DNA of 23,381 nt from JBDZVM01 sp040255675 (GTDB lineage: Bacteria > Actinomycetota > Actinomycetes > Acidothermales > Acidothermaceae): the NCBI GenBank assembly GCA_040255675.1, contig JBDZVM010000052.1, forward strand, positions 1-23,381, written 5' to 3'. The notes under the pieces were generated by a model. That model had not been told where the DNA came from. It did not search any database and saw only the letters and a program-made list of their open reading frames with translations. Below, piece by piece: positions 18,529 through 23,381 of the stretch. Position numbers and translations under genes: made by a program. The stretch's first letter is position 1; every line of letters starts with the position of its first letter.

Positions 18529-21500
18529 CGTGGGTCAATGAAGCCGTCAGCGAGTTCGGCGCGGCATGCAAGGCGAAACTGGCCGGACCCGGAGATCGCG
18601 AGGCCGCGATCAGATCCCCGCTCGAAGCGCTCGTCTCCCGCGCCGGCGAAGATCTTGGCCTGACCGTCACGCCTTACGACGAGGTGCGCGACACCGAACG
18701 GTCTGTTCGCCCCGACTACGCGATCAGCGTCAATGGTGCAATTACTGGCTACCTCGAAGCCAAAAAGCCGGGCGCGTCCATCGATCCTGAGGACTTCCAC
18801 GGGCACGACAAGCAGCAGTGGGAGCGGCAACGCGACCTACCGAATCTGATCTACACCAACGGCAGGGAATGGCGGCTGTGGCGAGACGGCCAACTCATCC
18901 AGGGACCGGTGCGCCTAACCGGCGGCCCGTTGGAACGCGCCGGCTCGAGTCTGGAGGGCTCCGACGCGCTCGAGTCGCTCCTCACCGACTTCCTCCGCTG
19001 GCATCCAGCACCAATCACCTCTGTAGGCGCGCTTGTCCGTGCTATCGCTCCGCTGACACGCCTCCTGCGCGGCGAGGTTCTCGACCAACTGGCGTTCGAA
19101 CGCGCCGCGGTGCGCGGCGGTGCCACGGAAGCGCTACAACCGTTCACCGGGCTTGCTCGAGACTGGCGCGCGATGCTCTTCCCGACGGCGTCGGACGAAG
19201 TGTTCGCCGACGGGTACGCCCAAGCCGTCACCTTCGCCTTGCTCCTCGCACGCACCGAAAACATCGACTTGGTAGGGTCGCTACACGAAGTGGGCGCGAA
19301 GCTCAACGCCGCCGACCACTCTCTGATGGGTAAGGCGCTGCAGCTGCTCACCGACGACGTCGCGGCGGATTTTCGTGTCACACTCGACCTTCTGGTCCGC
19401 GTCGTCGGTGCCGTGAACTGGCCAAGAGTGCGCCGCAACCGAGATACTTACCTTCACCTGTACGAGCACTTCCTCGACGAATACGACCCCGAGCTGCGCA
19501 AACAATCCGGCTCCTACTACACCCCACGTGACGTCGTCGAACAGATGGCCCGCCTCGCCGAGGAAGCGCTCACGAACCACCTCGACAAACCGAAAGGCTT
19601 TGCCGACCCGGCCGTCGTCACAGTAGACCCCGCAATGGGAACGGGCACCTACCTGCACGCGATAATCGACCGTGTCGCGCGCAACGTCGAGCGGCACGAG
19701 GGACCTGGAATGGTCCCCGCCGCAATCAGCGCGCTCGCGACACGGCTGATCGGTTTCGAGCTGCAGATGGGCCCGTACGCGGTCGCCGAGCTGCGCGCCA
19801 GTGACTTGATGCGCGCGCTGCGCGCCAAGCCGCCCAAGACCGGTATGCGGCTCTATGTCACCAACAGCCTCGACGACCCGCACAGTGAGGTCACTCAGCT
19901 CGGCTCCGGACTGGAGCTGCTCGCCCAATCCCGGCGCAAAGCCAACAAAGTCAAGGCTGAAGAGCGGGTCACCGTCGTGATCGGAAACCCGCCCTACAAA
20001 GAACTCGCGGTCGGCGACGGCGGCTGGGTCGAACTAGGCGGCGAGGAATACGGCAAACGCAGTCGCCCGATTCTGGAAGACTTCTTCGCCAAAGATGCCG
20101 GGCGATTCAAAGCGAAGCTGAAAAACCTCTACATCTACTTCTGGCGCTGGGCCACCTGGAAAGTGTGGGAATCAACCCCATCAATGACCGAGGGCGACGC
20201 CGGCATCGTCTGCTTCATCTCGACCTCCGGCTACCTCGCCGGCCCAGGCTTCACCGCCATGCGCGAGTACTTGCGCCGCCACGCCAGCGAAGGCTGGATC
20301 ATCGACCTCACCCCCGAAGGCCAAACCCCCGACGTTCCCACCCGCATCTTTCCCGGCGTGCGCCAGCCCCTTGCGATCGGCCTGTTCGTCCGCCGCCCCG
20401 GCACCAGCCTCAACGAGCCCGCAATCATTCGCTACCGCGCTGTACATGGCCGCCAAGACGACAAATTCGCCGTTCTTGCCAACATGTCGCTCGACGACGA
20501 CGGCTGGCGACCCACCCGCTCCGATTGGACCGCACCGCTCACACCCGCCGCCAAGAGCGGCTGGGACGACTACCCCGCCGTCGCCGACATTCTCCCGTGG
20601 TACTCCCCGGGTGTATTCCCGACCAGAACCTGGGTGTACTCCCCATCTCCCGAAGTGTTGCGCCGCCGCTGGGCAAGACTCGTCGGCGCCGCGAACGATG
20701 AAAAGAAATCTGAACTGTTCAAAGAAGGGCGCGACGCCAACCTAACCAAAACCAAACAAGCCCTGCCCGGGACCGACACCTACCGGAACACCACCCGGCC
20801 GATACGCGAGGCCACCGGCCCATGCCCAACTCCTGTGCGCGTTGGCCACAGATCGTTCGACCGGCAATGGCTGATACCCGACAGCAGGCTCATGGACATG
20901 CCACGCCGCGACCTTTGGGCGGCCCGCATCTCGAACCAAATCTTCGTTATCGAGCAGCACAGCCAGGCCGTAGAGGATGGGCCAGGCCTAGTCTTCTCCG
21001 CTTTGATCCCGGACTTCCACCATTTCAACAATCGGGGCGGGCGAACCTTGCCGCTGCTGAACCCCAACGGCAGACCCAATCTGGCGCCTGGGCTGGCCGA
21101 CGCGCTCGCCGCCATGGTCGGCGGCGAAATGTTCGCCGGAAGAGTCAGCGCCGAGGATGTGCTCGCCTACATCGCTGCCATCACGGCACACCCCGCATAC
21201 ACCGCGAAATTCGCCGACGAGCTGACCACACCCGGCATTCGCATCCCGATCACCGCCGAACCCAGCCTGTGGTCTCAAGCAGTCGAGCTTGGCCGCTACA
21301 TCGTCTGGACACACACCTTTGGCGCCGCGTTCGCAGACACGGATGCCGGCCGGCCACCCGACGACATCCGCTACCCCGACGCTGACCCGCGGCGCGTACT
21401 CAACCACAACGCCGTCACCGAGATGCCAGAAACCCTGTCCTACGACACGTCGACCGGACACGTGCGGGCCGGCACGGGCGAATGGGGCCCCGTTCCCGAA

Positions 21501-21854
21501 GCCGTGTTCGACTACACCGTCGGCGGTGTCAACACCTTGAAGTCATGGTTCAAATCCCGCAAAGCTGATCCCGGCGGCCGCAAAGGCAGCCCTCTCGACG
21601 ACATCCACCCGCAAACATGGCCCGGTGACTGGTCCGTGGAACTCACCGACCTACTGTCGGTACTAAAGCGCCTCGTCGAGGTGCAAGATAAACAAGCCAC
21701 ACTTCTCGACGCAATCACAAGCGGCCCGCTTTTGTCTCGCGCTTGGCTGGGTGAGCACGGCGTGCGGTGGCCAGCTACCGCAGCGGATCGCAAACCCAGG
21801 TATACCCCCATCCCGGCTGCCCCGGCTGTTGGCCAGCTCGAATTCGACTCCTAG
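18525..21854 (+). CDS. Single-chain type ISP-like restriction-modification enzyme (nuclease + N6-adenine methyltransferase)
   Basis: A 1109-aa fused restriction-modification protein. The N-terminal part (about residues 1-130) has a PD-(D/E)xK-like nuclease core: Asp64 (VRPDYAI) and Glu78-x-Lys80 (GYLEAKKPG). A helical region (about 150-320) follows. The gamma-type N6-adenine methyltransferase has SGSYYTPRDVVEQM (about 328), motif I DPAMGTGTYLHAI (Asp368) and catalytic motif IV NPPY (488-491). The C-terminal 450 residues look like the Type_ISP_C target-recognition region. Classical ISP enzymes such as LlaBIII also have a superfamily 2 helicase; no Walker A (GKT/GKS) or DEAH-like box is visible here, so the architecture is closer to type IIG. 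GTG 18525 is coupled to a leader ORF. No separate restriction or methylase gene is nearby. Confidence 0.9.
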   Translation: MTWVNEAVSEFGAACKAKLAGPGDREAAIRSPLEALVSRAGEDLGLTVTPYDEVRDTERSVRPDYAISVNGAITGYLEAKKPGASIDPEDFHGHDKQQWERQRDLPNLIYTNGREWRLWRDGQLIQGPVRLTGGPLERAGSSLEGSDALESLLTDFLRWHPAPITSVGALVRAIAPLTRLLRGEVLDQLAFERAAVRGGATEALQPFTGLARDWRAMLFPTASDEVFADGYAQAVTFALLLARTENIDLVGSLHEVGAKLNAADHSLMGKALQLLTDDVAADFRVTLDLLVRVVGAVNWPRVRRNRDTYLHLYEHFLDEYDPELRKQSGSYYTPRDVVEQMARLAEEALTNHLDKPKGFADPAVVTVDPAMGTGTYLHAIIDRVARNVERHEGPGMVPAAISALATRLIGFELQMGPYAVAELRASDLMRALRAKPPKTGMRLYVTNSLDDPHSEVTQLGSGLELLAQSRRKANKVKAEERVTVVIGNPPYKELAVGDGGWVELGGEEYGKRSRPILEDFFAKDAGRFKAKLKNLYIYFWRWATWKVWESTPSMTEGDAGIVCFISTSGYLAGPGFTAMREYLRRHASEGWIIDLTPEGQTPDVPTRIFPGVRQPLAIGLFVRRPGTSLNEPAIIRYRAVHGRQDDKFAVLANMSLDDDGWRPTRSDWTAPLTPAAKSGWDDYPAVADILPWYSPGVFPTRTWVYSPSPEVLRRRWARLVGAANDEKKSELFKEGRDANLTKTKQALPGTDTYRNTTRPIREATGPCPTPVRVGHRSFDRQWLIPDSRLMDMPRRDLWAARISNQIFVIEQHSQAVEDGPGLVFSALIPDFHHFNNRGGRTLPLLNPNGRPNLAPGLADALAAMVGGEMFAGRVSAEDVLAYIAAITAHPAYTAKFADELTTPGIRIPITAEPSLWSQAVELGRYIVWTHTFGAAFADTDAGRPPDDIRYPDADPRRVLNHNAVTEMPETLSYDTSTGHVRAGTGEWGPVPEAVFDYTVGGVNTLKSWFKSRKADPGGRKGSPLDDIHPQTWPGDWSVELTDLLSVLKRLVEVQDKQATLLDAITSGPLLSRAWLGEHGVRWPATAADRKPRYTPIPAAPAVGQLEFDS

Positions 21855-21882
21855 CCGGATCCGAACCCGAGGGCCAACAGCC
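21824..21882 (+). terminator. Inverted repeat spanning the R-M gene stop
   Basis: GGCTGTTGGCC (21824-21834) and GGCCAACAGCC (21872-21882) are perfect 11-bp complements around a 37-base loop that contains the TAG stop (21852-21854). The loop itself holds small palindromes. No U-tract follows. It is a plausible non-canonical terminator between two convergent genes. Confidence 0.45.
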
Positions 21883-22081
21883 CTTCCACGGTCCACCCCG
21901 ACCACAAAAATCTGACGCGGCTCTCGAGCAACAGCTGCCGTTCCCCCAAATACGGCACGGACCGCTCGGCGCCCCGCCGGGACAGCCGTGCGTCGACGCA
22001 AGTCGCAGCACAACAAAGATGAGCGTTGTCGGACCGCGCTGGCACACTGGTGTGGTGATCACGCACACGAAACGCCATGCC

Positions 22082-22921
22082 TCAGCTACGCCGTCGCGCC
22101 GCAGGCGAGTGTCGAGTCGTGCCGCTACTTGCTGCGCCGGCCTTCCACAGTGCGTCGGTGTCGTCGGTGACGTGGGGGTCGACGATGGCGTGCAGGATGG
22201 TGCTGGTGGTGGCCGCAATCTCGGCCAAACCCACAATCCGCGTCCGTGGGTGGTCGGCGACCCACATGATTGCTTCAGCCGCCCACGACACACACCCGAT
22301 CGCGTTCTCAAGGGTGTAGTTGGCGTAAGCACGTGGAACCGCCTGGTTCAGCCCAGGATGCACGGCGTACGGGTCTACGCGATGCGGTGGATGCACTGCT
22401 TCGTCCCGCAGGCGGTAAGCCTGTTTCAGCATCTCCGTCATCATGCGACGGGTGCCGTTCGGCATCTGTGTTGCGCGGCCGAGGGTGTCCGCGACCCAGG
22501 TGGCTCGACCCGTCCGTTTCCGGCGACGAGCCTCCCGGATGGCCTCGGGCACTGGGACCAGGTCGGCAATGACGCCGTAGAACGCATCGACCGCGAAGAC
22601 TCCGGCGGAAATCGCTTGGATGGCTGCTTGGAACTCTTCGGCGAGCGCCCCTGATTCTGCGCTGTCGTCACTCGCGGCTGACGCGGCCTTCAGTCGCGTC
22701 CGCGCGTCCTTGGCGTCGGCGACCCGCGAAAGTGCTATCTCCAGCCAGTCTGGCCACATCTGAACCTTGGCCGCGAAATGTGTGATGGACATTTCTGGGG
22801 TGCCGTCGGCGCCGATAGCGATTCTTAGCGCGCCGGCCGGGATGACGAACGACACCCCGCGCAGGATCCTTATGCCTGGCCTGACGGCAGCAGGGCCAGA
22901 CTCGTTCGCGGCATCCGTCAC
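22082..22921 (-). CDS. Helical protein with HEPN-like RX4H motif
   Basis: A 279-aa protein without a family I can name. The N-terminal 45 residues are strand-rich (RPGIRILRGVSFVIPAGALRIAIGADG), and the rest appears helical. Residues 170-178 read RLRDEAVHP: Arg172-x4-His177 fits the RX4-6H signature of HEPN ribonucleases. It is followed by a long helix-rich segment (RAYANYTLENAIGCVSWAAEAIMWVADH) as in HEPN folds. If so, it could be an RNase toxin or abortive-infection effector; no antitoxin partner is evident beside it. Start GTG 22921 has only a weak upstream signal (TGAGAT 9 nt before). It is convergent with the R-M gene, 227 bp away. Confidence 0.7.
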   Translation of the reverse strand: MTDAANESGPAAVRPGIRILRGVSFVIPAGALRIAIGADGTPEMSITHFAAKVQMWPDWLEIALSRVADAKDARTRLKAASAASDDSAESGALAEEFQAAIQAISAGVFAVDAFYGVIADLVPVPEAIREARRRKRTGRATWVADTLGRATQMPNGTRRMMTEMLKQAYRLRDEAVHPPHRVDPYAVHPGLNQAVPRAYANYTLENAIGCVSWAAEAIMWVADHPRTRIVGLAEIAATTSTILHAIVDPHVTDDTDALWKAGAASSGTTRHSPAARRRS

Positions 22922-23256
22922 CGCGTCAGGATCTCACGGGACATACCGCAGCGGTGCAGCCAGAAACCACATAGGTGCCTCGACACTACCGCTGTCACCA
23001 CGACCGGGGACGGTGTTGCCGGTTCACGGAACGTCGAGCAGTGCCCGCTCCGTTCGACATCCGCATCTCGGCAGAAGCGCTGATTGCGGCTACTTAGAAA
23101 CTTGGCGCAGGATCGATGTCTGGCCAGACTCGGTCCAGGTGCGCGACGGGACGTTCTCACATTGCGGCTGCCCACCGGCGTGATCGGTGTGGCTCTCATC
23201 TGGCATGCGGTCTCGTCGCGCACCGTGCGAGGAGAGGCTGGAAAGGGGTTTGTCGC
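22922..23256. other. Intergenic stretch before the transposase remnant
   Basis: About 335 bp without a supported gene. Short frames here show no motifs. The 5' part of the IS110-type transposase gene would be expected in this stretch, but its N-terminal catalytic residues are not readable in any + frame. The IS boundary or a deletion therefore probably lies near 23255. Confidence 0.45.
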
Positions 23257-23381
23257 AACGATCTGCTGGTGATGGGCATGCTCGCCGATCGGCGGGAGGA
23301 GTTGGGTCGGGCGCGGACCCAGACGGTCAACCGGCTGCACCGGTTGTTGTTGGACCTTTTCCCTGGTGGGGCGAAACAATT
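23257..23381 (+). pseudogene. 5'-truncated IS110-family transposase (runs off window)
   Basis: The frame reads NDLLVMGMLADRREELGRAR and then TQTVNRLHRLLLDLFPGGAK up to the window edge. This is the conserved segment between the N-terminal DEDD domain and the C-terminal domain of IS110-type transposases. About 100 residues of RuvC-like DEDD domain should precede it, but the upstream sequence in this frame (HRARRGWKGVCR) does not match. The copy is thus probably truncated or recombined at its 5' side; the 3' part lies outside. IS110 elements have no terminal inverted repeats, so the end cannot be mapped by eye. Confidence 0.75.

Noticed and set aside
18655..19500. Search for a helicase domain in the ISP-like enzyme
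   Set aside because: No GKT/GKS Walker A or DEAH-like box is visible between the nuclease and methyltransferase motifs, so a helicase was not annotated.
21546..21558. GGTTCAAATCCC matches the T arm of tRNA-Ser; possible second att site
   Set aside because: The match is only 12 bases, covers the universal T-loop rather than the tRNA 3' end, and lies inside the coding region of the R-M enzyme.

Overview
The window looks like a stretch of a high-GC actinomycete chromosome. A core block is followed by the left part of a genomic island integrated beside a tRNA-Ser gene. Evidence for an actinomycete: a bacterial proteasome activator (Bpa) with a C-terminal proteasome-docking tail, a seryl-tRNA synthetase of actinobacterial type, a DUF4446-pheA-serS-HAD gene order familiar from actinomycetes, many GTG starts, and many probable leaderless promoters (TANNNT-like -10 boxes 6-8 nt from a start codon). 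I cannot name the genus from this sequence.

Core block (1-9960). On the + strand lie a DUF4446 membrane protein, prephenate dehydratase (pheA), seryl-tRNA synthetase (serS) and a Cof-type HAD phosphatase. Convergent to these, on the - strand, is a quinone-oxidoreductase/bpa pair. After a 330-bp regulatory gap comes a two-gene signalling operon: a membrane hybrid histidine kinase overlapping a receiver-EAL protein predicted to degrade c-di-GMP. The block ends in tRNA-Ser(TGA).

Island (from about 9961 to beyond the right edge). It starts with a tyrosine integrase whose stop lies 23 bp past the tRNA. The integrase is translationally coupled behind two small HTH proteins (ATGA and GTGA overlaps). 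Divergent from them is an HTH/PLD-like (DUF5919-like) regulator with a NUDIX hydrolase, convergent with an HD-domain protein. A roughly 1-kb gene-poor stretch follows. Then comes a run that resembles a defence island: an unrecognised 366-aa protein; a divergently transcribed alpha/beta hydrolase coupled by a GTGA overlap to an unrecognised 340-aa protein; a frameshifted small HTH gene; a 1109-aa single-chain type ISP-like restriction-modification enzyme with no visible helicase; a protein with an HEPN-like RX4H motif; and the truncated start of an IS110-family transposase at the right edge.

Most interesting leads: the hydrolase + 340-aa pair (with the divergent 366-aa gene) as a candidate undescribed defence module; the helicase-less ISP-like enzyme preceded by an 11-codon, apparently leaderless, GTGA-coupled leader ORF; the broken HTH gene that keeps its promoter; and the consistent leaderless-promoter geometry in both core and island genes. 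All functional statements come from motif reading; no database search was run.
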